From assembly GCA_944381085.1 (NCBI GenBank), contig CALWJX010000003.1, forward strand, positions 1 through 64,000: a stretch of DNA of 64,000 bases. The letters are read 5' to 3'. Positions 27,267 through 35,634 of the stretch are shown here, piece by piece; position 1 is the stretch's first letter; every line of letters starts with the position of its first letter. The stretch comes from an uncultured Clostridia bacterium (GTDB lineage Bacteria > Bacillota > Clostridia > Oscillospirales > CAG-272). A program made the translations under genes and the position numbers. Below the pieces are notes generated by a model. The model was not told the origin of the DNA, ran no database searches, and saw only the letters and a list, made by a program, of their open reading frames with translations.

Positions 27267-29591
27267 TCAGGCGTCGCCCTCGTCCGATCCTCCGTTTTCC
27301 GTTTTTTGGTCATCCACTATCTGTCTGGAATACCCGCAATCCTTATTATGACATACAAGTATAGGTTTTCCCTTTTTTCGGAAAAGTATTTCTCCGCATA
27401 CGGGACATTTCTCGTTGACAGGCATATCCCAAGATGAAAAATCACATTCGGGATATCTTTCACAGCTGTAAAAAACCGTCCTGTTTTTACCGTACTTCAT
27501 AACCACGCGCGCGCCGCATTTCGGACATGCCACCCCGATATCCTTGGTTTTAGGTCTTGTATATTTACACTCGGGATAATTGACACAGGCATAAAAACTT
27601 CCGTATTTACCGGTTCTCAGAATCATGTCAGAGCCGCATTTTTCGCACTTGAAATCCGCCGTCTCAACCTTTCCGTCTCCGGTCTCGCCCGACTGAGAAA
27701 CCTCCGCGTTTGTCTCGCTTATAAGCGGCTTTGTATTACGGCACTTCGGATAATTCGGACATGCGGCGAATTTTCCGTATCTTCCGGTCTTAACGATCAT
27801 TCTGGCTCCGCACTTTTCGCATATCATATCCGTCTCTTCAATAGGAATTTTTATGTCCGAGCTTTCAAGACGCTTTTGCGCGGTATCAAGCTGTTTTGAA
27901 AAATCACTCCAAAAACTTTCAAGCAGCTGCTGCATACTCAGCTCCGCGCGCTCTATTTCGTCGAGCTCTGTCTCGATATCGGCGGTAAACTTATAGTCTA
28001 CGATGCTTGCGAAGTTTTCATTCATAAGATCGGTGGTAATTTCCCCAAGTTCGGTAGGCACCAGAGCCTTTCCCTCTCGTTTTACATAGTTCCGGCTTAT
28101 TATAGTAGTGATTATTGTAGCGTATGTGCTTGGTCTTCCTATGCCGCGTTCCTCAAGAAATTTAATCAGCGAAGCCTCATTGTATCTCGGAGGCGGCTCG
28201 GTAAAATGCTTCCCGGGATCAATATTATCCGAAATGAGCTGCTCTCCTTCGTTAAGCTCGGGAATTTTCGCGTCCCTCTGTTCACCCGGCTCATCCGTAT
28301 CGTTCTTCTGAGTGTCATCCTCGCTTTCCTCATATACCGCCATATATCCGGGAAAAGTCACCGTATACCCGGCGGTCTTGAATATATATCCGGAGCACTC
28401 AAAGTCAACCGCCGTCGCGGAAAGCCGGGCGGACTGCATCTGGCTTGACACATATCTCTCCCAAATAAGCTTATAGAGCTTGAATTGGTCGGAAGTAAGA
28501 TGCTGCTTGATCTTTTGAGGCTCAAGCTCTACATTGACCGGTCGTATCGCCTCATGCGCGTCCTGCGCCCCGGATTTCGATTTGTATATTCTCGGCTCCT
28601 CGGTATTGTAATCCGCTCCGTATCTTTCGGTGATAAAAACGCGGGTGAGGTCCTGAATTTCGGACGAAATCCTTAATGAGTCGGTACGCATATATGTGAT
28701 AAGACCCTGAACTCCTCCGTTCCCGGAGCCTAAATTTATGCCCTCATAAAGCTCCTGGGCGACCCGCATGGTGCGTTGCGACTGAAATCCGAGCTTTTTG
28801 GACGCCTCCTGCTGAAGAGTGGACGTAATAAACGGCGGTGCGGGGGATTTATGTCTCGTAGTTTTTCTGACTTTGTCCACGTTAAATTTTTTCCCGCTTA
28901 CGGCGTCAACGATTTTCATCGTCTGTTCTTCATTTTCAAGCCTGAGTTTGCCGTCACGGTCTCCGTAAAAATGAGCGGTAAGTTTTTTCCCGTCATCGGT
29001 AATAAGGTCGGCGTCTATGGTCCAATATTCAACCGGCTTGAATATTCTTATCTCATTTTCTCTTTCAACTATAATTTTTGTGGCGACCGACTGTACCCGT
29101 CCCGCCGAAAGACCGCTTTTTACCGTCTTCCAGAGCAGCGGCGAAAGCTTATATCCGACTATCCTGTCAAGTATCCTTCTTGCCTGCTGCGCATTCACGA
29201 CATTCATGTCAATCTGCCTTGGCTGCTTTATTGAGTTTTTTACAACATTTTTGGTAACCTCGTTAAAAGTGACTCTCTGGGTTTTCTCAATCGGAATATC
29301 AAGTGCCGTCGCCAAATGCCACGCTATAGCCTCTCCCTCACGGTCAGGGTCAGTGGCGAGAAATATCTTGTTTGCCGATTTAGCCTCCTTTTTGATTTCT
29401 TTTATAAGGTCTCCCTTACCTCTGATATTTATATAATGCGGCTCAAAATTATGCTCTATATCCACTCCGAGGGACGACTTGGGCAAATCCCTTATATGCC
29501 CCACCGTTGCCACCACTTTATAATTTGAGCCAAGATAGCCCTTGACCGTATTTGCCTTGGAAGGCGACTCCATTATAACAAGATTAGACAT
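27267..29591 (-). CDS. topA: DNA topoisomerase I
   Basis: This 774-residue type IA topoisomerase relaxes negative supercoils. It has the Toprim start VIMESPSKANTVKGYLG and metal-binding ATDPDREGEAIAWHL, the catalytic tyrosine in GLITYMRTDS (about residue 300), and FLEERGIGRPSTYATI. Four Cys4 zinc ribbons lie at about 590-760 (CEKCGARM, CEKCGSDM, CPKCGARV and CPVCGEIL), which is one more than in many homologs. It is preceded by dprA. Confidence 0.97.
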   Translation of the reverse strand: MSNLVIMESPSKANTVKGYLGSNYKVVATVGHIRDLPKSSLGVDIEHNFEPHYINIRGKGDLIKEIKKEAKSANKIFLATDPDREGEAIAWHLATALDIPIEKTQRVTFNEVTKNVVKNSIKQPRQIDMNVVNAQQARRILDRIVGYKLSPLLWKTVKSGLSAGRVQSVATKIIVERENEIRIFKPVEYWTIDADLITDDGKKLTAHFYGDRDGKLRLENEEQTMKIVDAVSGKKFNVDKVRKTTRHKSPAPPFITSTLQQEASKKLGFQSQRTMRVAQELYEGINLGSGNGGVQGLITYMRTDSLRISSEIQDLTRVFITERYGADYNTEEPRIYKSKSGAQDAHEAIRPVNVELEPQKIKQHLTSDQFKLYKLIWERYVSSQMQSARLSATAVDFECSGYIFKTAGYTVTFPGYMAVYEESEDDTQKNDTDEPGEQRDAKIPELNEGEQLISDNIDPGKHFTEPPPRYNEASLIKFLEERGIGRPSTYATIITTIISRNYVKREGKALVPTELGEITTDLMNENFASIVDYKFTADIETELDEIERAELSMQQLLESFWSDFSKQLDTAQKRLESSDIKIPIEETDMICEKCGARMIVKTGRYGKFAACPNYPKCRNTKPLISETNAEVSQSGETGDGKVETADFKCEKCGSDMILRTGKYGSFYACVNYPECKYTRPKTKDIGVACPKCGARVVMKYGKNRTVFYSCERYPECDFSSWDMPVNEKCPVCGEILFRKKGKPILVCHNKDCGYSRQIVDDQKTENGGSDEGDA

Positions 29592-29685
29592 TTGCTTTTC
29601 CTTTCAAAATATATATAAACCGTTAGGGCAGCGCCCTGACAGACAAAATCAAAAACAATTCAAATTAAATAATCAAATCTATACG

Positions 29686-31086
29686 CTACTTTCGTATATA
29701 CAGCGCTCCCGGCAGGGACGATATAAGCCCTTTTATCTCAAGCACCGTAAGCGACGCCATAACCTCGCCCATTGTAAATCCCAGTTTTGTGAGACTGTCA
29801 ACGGTTACGGCTCTGTCAATCGGGATTTCCTCAAAGATCTTCTTTTGCTTTTCGCTCAGAGAATCAAATATTTCCGACGAATTGTCAGACGTATGAATAT
29901 TTTCATCAGCCCTGCCGCTCATTCCGGTCTCATTCTTATTATTTATTTTTTCATGTCCGTCGATACTCACGCCATCGGATTTTGAGGAATTTTTCTCTTC
30001 ATTCGGGCGTCGGTCAAAACTGCTTCGAGCTTTTATTTCTCTTTCGGTTCTTTCGCCGCCAATCGAAATTTTATCCGAAAAATCGGAAGAATTTTTGTTA
30101 TCAAAGCGTCCGGGAACAAATTTTCTGACCCCTATTTCCATATTCCGTATCGCCCGCGGGTCAAATTCAGATCTCTTTTCGGCATTGGTCAGTCTTGCCA
30201 TATCAATGCTGTCGTGATAAATATAAGAATAATTGCTTATAATATCCCTGCCGCACAATACCGCGACCGCTCCGTCGCGTATAAGCGCGTTTGTCCCCGA
30301 GCTGTTTTCGCCGTCAATATTGGCGGGAACGGCATAAATATCCCTTCCCTGCAATATCGCGTTTTTGGCGGTAATCATAGCTCCGCTTCCCACGTCCGCG
30401 TCGATGACAACCGTCCCCTGACCCAGACCGCTGATTATTCTGTTGCGTATGGGAAAATTATATCCGTGCGGTTCGGTAGCCGGAGGAAATTCCGTAATCA
30501 CGGCGCCGTGACGCCTGATAATTTCTTCAAGCTTTCGGTGACATTTCGGATATACTATATCAATTCCGCACCCGAGAACCGCCACCGTACTGCCGCCCGC
30601 CGTAACCGCCGCGCAAGCCGCCACACCGTCTATCCCGAGCGCCATGCCGCTTATTATCACGGCGCCGGCGGCAGCGGTTTCATACGCGATTTTATACGCG
30701 GCTCTCATCCCGTAATCGCTCATTTTCCGGGTTCCCACGACAGATATGCATAGTCTCCTGTTAAGGTCGGGGAGGTTGCCGGACCAATAAAGCACCGCCG
30801 GAGGATTGGGAAGTGATTTCAGGCTTTTCGGGTACTCTTCGTCATCATAGCATAAGATCCCTATGCGGTATCTTTCGCAATAATACATTACCTTTGAAGC
30901 CTGTTCCATATCCTTTTCGCACAGCAGACAGGCAAGCCTTTCGCTTACACCGGCAGACATATAATCCTCAAAACCTGACTCGTATATTTTCCCGACGGTT
31001 CCCATGCTCTCAATGAGATTCATAAGCTCGGAGCTTCCGGCTCCGCACTTGAGCGAAAGCCACACCCACTTCTGCGCATTTTTCAC
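29686..31086 (-). CDS. dprA: DNA-processing protein DprA with an extended linker
   Basis: This 466-residue DprA/Smf protein loads RecA onto incoming single-stranded DNA. Residues about 1-70 form the N-terminal helical part. The Rossmann-like core at about 75-300 includes SVVGTRKMSDYG, ISGMALGIDGVA, VLGCGIDIVYP, NRIISGLGQGTVVIDA and AVPANIDGENSSGTN. A Ser/Asn/Lys-rich linker of roughly 100 residues follows (about 300-400). The C-terminal winged helix spans about 405-466. GTG at 31086 is used because AGGAGG lies 9 nt upstream. The protein is about 100 residues longer than typical DprA, and the linker accounts for the difference. Confidence 0.94.
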   Translation of the reverse strand: MKNAQKWVWLSLKCGAGSSELMNLIESMGTVGKIYESGFEDYMSAGVSERLACLLCEKDMEQASKVMYYCERYRIGILCYDDEEYPKSLKSLPNPPAVLYWSGNLPDLNRRLCISVVGTRKMSDYGMRAAYKIAYETAAAGAVIISGMALGIDGVAACAAVTAGGSTVAVLGCGIDIVYPKCHRKLEEIIRRHGAVITEFPPATEPHGYNFPIRNRIISGLGQGTVVIDADVGSGAMITAKNAILQGRDIYAVPANIDGENSSGTNALIRDGAVAVLCGRDIISNYSYIYHDSIDMARLTNAEKRSEFDPRAIRNMEIGVRKFVPGRFDNKNSSDFSDKISIGGERTEREIKARSSFDRRPNEEKNSSKSDGVSIDGHEKINNKNETGMSGRADENIHTSDNSSEIFDSLSEKQKKIFEEIPIDRAVTVDSLTKLGFTMGEVMASLTVLEIKGLISSLPGALYIRK

Positions 31087-31140
31087 TTTGGTTTTCCTCC
31101 TCTCGCCCAAACAGGTCAAAACAAATACGTAAAGATATTT

Positions 31141-31986
31141 TCAGTTGTATTTCCCGAAAAACTCCCACATGATCACCGCCGCCGCCACAGAGGCGTTGAG
31201 CGACTCCACGCCCTCAGACATCGGAATATACACGCAGCCCGTACATGCTGAAATCACCTCGTCACTCAGACCGTGCCCTTCGTTTCCTATAATCACGCAA
31301 GCGTCTTTTTCAAGCGCGTCATGTCCGAGCTTTTTGGCGGCGTGTCCCAATGCCGCGGCATACACCTTTCTGCCGCTGTTCCTCAAAAACAAAACCGCGT
31401 CTTTCATACCGCTCACCCGATCTATTTTCATGCCGAACAATGTTCCCATGGACGCTCTTATGGTTTTGGGGTTGTATATATCCGCGCATCCGCCTCCCAT
31501 TATGATCCGGTCTGCGCCGAACGCAGCCGCGCTTCTTATTGCGGCTCCCACATTTGAAGGGTCCCGCACCGAATCAAGCAGCAATATTTTTTCGCTTTTG
31601 TCGGGCGCGTAAACATCCTTATTATATATTTTAACGCTTTTATGAAATTTGTCAATATGTTTTGCGGCACATATTATGCCCTCGGGAGCTTTTTCTTCAG
31701 AAATTTTTTTAAAAACCGACTCCGAGACATATACAAATTTACAGCCGATTTCGGAAGGTCTCATTTTTCCTACAGCCCAAAGCTTGTTCCATACCTCGTC
31801 CGCCTGTTTCTCACAGACCGCCGCGTATGCTATTTCAACCCCGTGCCTTACCGCCTCGCACAAAAGCTTAACTCCGTCAAATCTGAACAAATGTGTATTC
31901 TCGCGCGCTTTTTTGTCCTCAAGAGCACAAAGCTGCGCGACAAATCTGTTTTGCCTTGAAGTGACAACCGGATTTTCAGACTCCAT
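31141..31986 (-). CDS. TrmH/SpoU-family RNA 2'-O-methyltransferase
   Basis: This 281-residue SPOUT methyltransferase has an N-terminal substrate-binding domain (about 1-110, opening SRQNRFVAQLCAL). The SPOUT motifs follow: DSVRDPSNVGAAIRSAAAFG, CVIIGNEGHGLSDEV and IPMSEGVESLNASVAAAVIMWE. The target (23S rRNA or tRNA) cannot be told from the sequence. It lies between the rplT terminator and dprA, so it needs its own promoter or read-through; I found no clear promoter. Confidence 0.92.
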   Translation of the reverse strand: MESENPVVTSRQNRFVAQLCALEDKKARENTHLFRFDGVKLLCEAVRHGVEIAYAAVCEKQADEVWNKLWAVGKMRPSEIGCKFVYVSESVFKKISEEKAPEGIICAAKHIDKFHKSVKIYNKDVYAPDKSEKILLLDSVRDPSNVGAAIRSAAAFGADRIIMGGGCADIYNPKTIRASMGTLFGMKIDRVSGMKDAVLFLRNSGRKVYAAALGHAAKKLGHDALEKDACVIIGNEGHGLSDEVISACTGCVYIPMSEGVESLNASVAAAVIMWEFFGKYN

Positions 31987-32029
31987 TTTAACGCCTTTCC
32001 GTGTAGTTGATTTTACTCCCTATGTATGA

Positions 32030-32058
32030 CAAAAACCCGGTAAGTTTTAACCGGGTTT
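32030..32058 (-). terminator. Terminator of the infC-rpmI-rplT operon
   Basis: AAACCCGGT (32033-32041) pairs with ACCGGGTTT (32050-32058), and the minus strand then reads TTTTTGTC. It starts 12 nt past the rplT stop. Confidence 0.88.
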
Positions 32059-32070
32059 TATATGATAGCC

Positions 32071-32424
32071 TCAAAGAGCCGCTTTTGCCTGTTCCGCGAG
32101 AGCCGCAAACGCCTCTTTGTCGGAAACCGCAAGCTCCGCAAGCATCTTCCTGTTGAGAGTGATCCCGGCTTTTTTAAGACCGTTCATAAATGTGGAATAG
32201 TTCATTCCGCATACCTTTGACTGCGCGGATATTCTTGTTATCCAAAGTCTGCGCATATCTCTTTTTCTCGCTTTGCGTCCCGCAAATGCATAATTGCCGC
32301 TTTTCATGACGGCCTGTTTAGCCATCTTAAAATGCTTTGATTTGGCTCCCCAATAACCTTTGGCGGCCTTCAGTACCTTTTTTCTTCTTTTACGCGTTGT
32401 AAGCGCACCTTTTATTCTTGCCAT
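32071..32424 (-). CDS. rplT: 50S ribosomal protein L20
   Basis: This 117-residue protein has the universal opening [20 protein letters not shown] and conserved [20 protein letters not shown]. It helps assemble the large subunit and in Firmicutes represses its own operon through the infC leader. GGAGGATTAAA precedes the ATG. Confidence 0.98.
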   Translation of the reverse strand: MARIKGALTTRKRRKKVLKAAKGYWGAKSKHFKMAKQAVMKSGNYAFAGRKARKRDMRRLWITRISAQSKVCGMNYSTFMNGLKKAGITLNRKMLAELAVSDKEAFAALAEQAKAAL

Positions 32425-32552
32425 TTTAATCCTCCATAAAGCCGGCTTTCGCCGTACGCACTTAATTAACCGATTGCCGCCCGAAAGGACAGCCCGACCG
32501 ACAAGGCACCTTTATTGTCCTGTAAAAACACCGGATGCCACGCCTTTGTGTT

Positions 32553-32747
32553 TTATTTCTGAATCATTCTTCTGATATTCGGAGCCATTGACTCGCTCAT
32601 TATGGCGCCGGTTCTGAGATGTCTCTTTCTCTTTTGCGTCTTAAGACCCAGATTGTGACGGTGATGGCAGTGATTGAATTTGACCTTGCCCGTTCCCGTT
32701 ACGGAAAATCTTTTGGCAGATGCCTTATGTGTCTTGATTTTTCCCAT
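32553..32747 (-). CDS. rpmI: 50S ribosomal protein L35
   Basis: This 64-residue protein begins MGKIKTHKASAKRFSVTGTG and contains the basic HRHNLGLKTQKRKRHLR segment typical of L35. It lies between infC and rplT as in most bacteria. A GC-rich hairpin in the infC-rpmI gap (CCCGCC/GGCGGG near 32898-32915), followed on the minus strand by a distant T-run, may adjust downstream expression. Confidence 0.97.
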   Translation of the reverse strand: MGKIKTHKASAKRFSVTGTGKVKFNHCHHRHNLGLKTQKRKRHLRTGAIMSESMAPNIRRMIQK

Positions 32748-32943
32748 ATTATTCCCATTCCTTTCTCAACCGACCGGTCAGAACCGACCGTTTATAGAAC
32801 TGCTCTGTCAGGGCAGAATTTCAATAAGGGCTAAGCCCCTTCATTTAATTTTTCCGGCGCAAGATTGTACCTCTCCACCGAAAAAAATCAAGCGGCGCCC
32901 GCCTTTTAGGCGGGGACGTCTTAATTCAGTTATAACTGACTAT

Positions 32944-33480
32944 TTATTTAGCCGATTTCTGAGAAACCGGAGAAATAACCATACTCATCACTCTTCCGTC
33001 AACCGACGGCTTTTTGTCAACGACTCCGCTGTCGGCGCAGCTCTCGCTGAATTTGTCAATGATTTCACGCCCGATTGCCATATGACTCATCTCTCTTCCG
33101 CGGAACCTCATAACCACGCGAACCTTATTTCCGGCATCAAGAAATTTCCGTGCCTGTTTGGCTTTGGTTTCAAAATCATGAGTATCTATGCGGGGAGAAA
33201 GCTGAATCTCCTTGATTTCCACCGTCTGCTGCTTTTTCTTCGCTTCTTTTTCCCTTTTTTCGCGCTCAAATCTGTATTTGCCGAAATCCATTATTTTGCA
33301 TACCGGCGGATTGGCCTGAGCCGACATCACAACAAGGTCGAGTCCCTTGTCGTACGCCATGTGAAGCGCCTTTTCGGAACTCATTATTCCGAGCTGTTCG
33401 CCGTCCGCCGCGATTACGCGGATTTCCGGGAAATCAATTTCCTCATTGACAAGAGTGTCCTTAGAGTTATTTGCTGCTAT
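32944..33480 (-). CDS. infC: Translation initiation factor IF-3, predicted AUA start codon
   Basis: This 178-residue factor keeps 30S subunits free and checks the start codon. The first ATG (33384) would remove the N-terminal domain that IF-3 needs. In the same frame the sequence continues upstream as NEEIDFPEIRVIAADGEQLG, the normal IF-3 opening, to an ATA codon at 33478-33480, seven nt after GGAGGTG (33488-33494). No ATG, GTG or TTG occurs between. Rare start codons are well known for infC and underlie IF-3 autoregulation. The C-terminal domain includes VRVVMRFRGREMSHMAIG. Confidence 0.93.
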   Translation of the reverse strand: MAANNSKDTLVNEEIDFPEIRVIAADGEQLGIMSSEKALHMAYDKGLDLVVMSAQANPPVCKIMDFGKYRFEREKREKEAKKKQQTVEIKEIQLSPRIDTHDFETKAKQARKFLDAGNKVRVVMRFRGREMSHMAIGREIIDKFSESCADSGVVDKKPSVDGRVMSMVISPVSQKSAK

Positions 33481-33662
33481 GGTCTTTCACCTCCATGATA
33501 AAAGAGTGTTTGTTGTTTTGAAATCTTTTTTGCAGAATCAAACAAAAAAGCGCCGAAGCAAGCCCCCGCGCGCAAAACCCCCGAAACTACTCCGGAGCAA
33601 GAAATTATTGACCGCTGACAGACAATTCCTCAGGGTGGAAGCGGGAGCTTCACTTTATTTTA
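33481..33662 (-). promoter_or_regulatory. infC operon leader, possible L20-responsive attenuator
   Basis: A leader of about 180 nt separates the transcription start from infC. It contains a small hairpin, GAAGC/GCTTC (33638-33651), and a GC-rich GCGC...GCGC element followed on the minus strand by a run of T (near 33541-33551), which looks like an attenuator. Firmicutes regulate this operon by L20 binding to such leaders. I recognise this by position and shape, not by a full consensus match. Confidence 0.5.
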
Positions 33663-33666
33663 TGTT

Positions 33667-33695
33667 ATTATATCACAATTTTGGTGTTTTGTCAA
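33667..33695 (-). promoter_or_regulatory. Consensus promoter of the infC operon
   Basis: On the minus strand, TTGACA (33690-33695) and TATAAT (33667-33672) are both perfect consensus hexamers with a 17-bp spacer, as expected for a ribosomal protein operon. Confidence 0.92.
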
Positions 33696-33744
33696 TACCG
33701 AAATCAAAATTTTTTTGATTTTTGTCTGCGTTGTAAATAGATAT

Positions 33745-33900
33745 GACCCAAAAAGGATAGGAAGTCCATCAAAGATATGGTATAATAGAGTCACCACAAC
33801 ACTAAAAGCCATATCAGAGGAACTTCCCGAATATTATAGCACAAGAAGCGCGTAAACGTCAAGCGGCAGTAAAAATATTTATTGATATCGCTTATTTGCG
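33745..33900 (+). mobile_element. Possible insertion-sequence remnant
   Basis: An imperfect inverted repeat starts GGAAGTCC...GATATGG (33760-33780) and ends CCATATC...AACTTCC (33809-33827). A frame from about 33836 reads IAQEARKRQAAVK, which resembles the N-terminus of helix-turn-helix transposases. The frame loses this resemblance after about 15 residues. This is either a decayed end of an element or chance similarity. Confidence 0.28.
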
Positions 33901-33960
33901 CCGTTACGGCATATACGAGGCGGAAAATAATAATCCACCCAAAACAGAATCCGTATATAA

Positions 33961-34518
33961 TCAAATCACGTTTTCAAGAAAATACTTCAAGCCACAGACT
34001 TTTATCCGGTCAAACAAAATATCGTCGTCACACAAAGCAGTGATTTTTGAGCCGTCAACCTTGCTTACCGAAATCGGCGCGGGATTCAGGATTACATATC
34101 TTTGAGATTCATTTTCGGCTTCCGAATCATCAAACTCAATTCTGTATCTGCGGACAGTGTGATATCTGTCCATTACACTGCTTATATTAGGTCTATTGCG
34201 ATTTGTAATAAATACTCCGCGCCGCTCGACAATCAGTTCCAACAAGCCGTTATCGTTAAAATGGTATCGCACCCGATGAAACGGCGTTGTCAGAACAGAA
34301 ACCGCGATGTTTTTTTCATGACACGATACAGTTAAATCAATGCCGCCGTCATGCCTGAAAACCGAACTCAGCGGATTGCGGAAATATCGCAGACCGCCGT
34401 TTTGCTTTTTTATTTTCTTTTTTATTTTCCCGATAAGAAGTAATCTTTTGGTAATCAAATAAGCATATTTCAAAAACACTATAACGGCAATAAACAGCAG
34501 CAGCCATAAAAGTATCAT
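33961..34518 (-). CDS. Hypothetical membrane-anchored protein
   Basis: This 185-residue protein has an N-terminal transmembrane helix (about 2-22, ILLWLLLFIAVIVFLKYAYL) and a strongly basic cytoplasmic stretch (KIKKKIKKQ). A soluble, strand-rich domain follows (IDLTVSCHEKNIAVSVLTTP, LELIVERRGVFITNR, QRYVILNPAPISV). GGAGG lies 8 nt before the ATG. It sits 24 nt downstream of a small membrane gene that may be damaged, and both probably share the promoter at 34940-34968. I do not recognise the family. Confidence 0.72.
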   Translation of the reverse strand: MILLWLLLFIAVIVFLKYAYLITKRLLLIGKIKKKIKKQNGGLRYFRNPLSSVFRHDGGIDLTVSCHEKNIAVSVLTTPFHRVRYHFNDNGLLELIVERRGVFITNRNRPNISSVMDRYHTVRRYRIEFDDSEAENESQRYVILNPAPISVSKVDGSKITALCDDDILFDRIKVCGLKYFLENVI

Positions 34519-34542
34519 AATTGTCCTCCAAAATTATAATTT

Positions 34543-34830
34543 TTACCCCCTCGGTTTTTTACACCACAATGTATACCATCTTTTACGAAATACCACAAGC
34601 TCCAAAAGATAAATCGCAAAACAAAGAATGGTCCCGATAAGATATCCTAATATACTGTTCAGCCATGCCGGCATGGCAACGCCTATAATGTTCAACGGAG
34701 AGTATATTAAGAGAATTGCCGTTATTGTCCTTTTTGAAAAAATCAACTTGTCTATCGATATCATGCTCCAGCAGATAATATTTAATGCCGCAAACGAAAT
34801 GAGGGTTGTGTAAGAGCATTGACCATCAAA
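34543..34830 (-). pseudogene. Small membrane protein gene, probably 5'-damaged
   Basis: From the ATG at 34764 the frame encodes 73 residues with two transmembrane helices (ILLIYSPLNIIGVAM and LGYLIGTILCFAIYLLELVV) and a basic tail. That ATG lacks a properly spaced ribosome site. The same frame stays open for about 25 codons upstream and encodes more hydrophobic sequence (TLISFAALNIICW), but has no ATG, GTG or TTG. A separate ATG at 34826, behind GGAG, opens a different frame that ends quickly. A frameshift that separated the start from the body would explain this. It may still be translated from 34764. Confidence 0.45.
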
Positions 34831-34939
34831 TCCTAAAGGGTCTCCGCAAATTTCAGCTTAATCAATACAGCTATTTGAAAAAACAACCGCAAAAAGCGCT
34901 TTTATCTACAATTTTCATCAAGATTTTACATTTGTATTT

Positions 34940-34968
34940 ATATTATCAAAAAAAGATACTTTTGTCAA
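34940..34968 (-). promoter_or_regulatory. Promoter of the small membrane protein pair
   Basis: On the minus strand, TTGACA (34963-34968) and TAATAT (34940-34945) are separated by 17 bp, upstream of the genes ending at 34543 and 33961. The rest of the AT-rich gap 34831-35634 holds only the lon promoter as far as I can see. Confidence 0.65.
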
Positions 34969-35508
34969 TCATAATTATAGACATATTTTATCATGAAAAA
35001 TTATTTATATTGCACAATCAAATCTCAAAATCCCCCTATTTATCATATTTTTTCAACTACTGATACGTTTTTTGCGATAAACGCGTCATGCCATATCTTT
35101 GGGCAGGTTTCCATTAAAACATATCATTTCGGCACATACAACGCGAAAGCAAATAAAAAAGCACAGACCGAAATTTGAAAGCGCGTTTGATATCATTAGA
35201 TTGATATTCCGCCCACACAATCACGGCTGTGCATAAATCCTGCAAAGAACAACACTCTGACCTTTCTTTGCCTGGACTTTAATTATACACCTTAATGCCT
35301 GATTTGTAAATATTCAATATGTACGATTTTTCGGCACAAATTTCGTCAAATTAAATATATGTTAAATTTTCGGGGGTAATATGTATGACAATTTTGGCAA
35401 TAATGACACAATTCCAAATTATAGAATTAAATATTTCAGACACGTAATTTCTCCTGTAAATTCCAATATTAACAGTCATATAAATTTGTAAATATTCTGG
35501 GAACTCTA

Positions 35509-35537
35509 TGGAAAAAAGCGTGTTTTTATGTTATAAT
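35509..35537 (+). promoter_or_regulatory. Likely lon promoter
   Basis: TGGAAA (35509-35514), a 17-bp spacer and TATAAT (35532-35537) lie about 98 nt before the lon ATG. I saw no CIRCE or CtsR-like repeat here. Confidence 0.55.
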
Positions 35538-35634
35538 ATTATAATTGATATATTTTGCCGCATATCATGTATGGCTGTTACGGCATATATCAATATGTTA
35601 TTTAATTCACGATAATACGAGAGGATATAAATTA

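Noticed and set aside
34831-35634. Hidden small RNA or gene in the 800-nt gap before lon
   Set aside because: The sequence is AT-rich with scattered stops; apart from one promoter on each strand I saw no conserved fold or coding frame.
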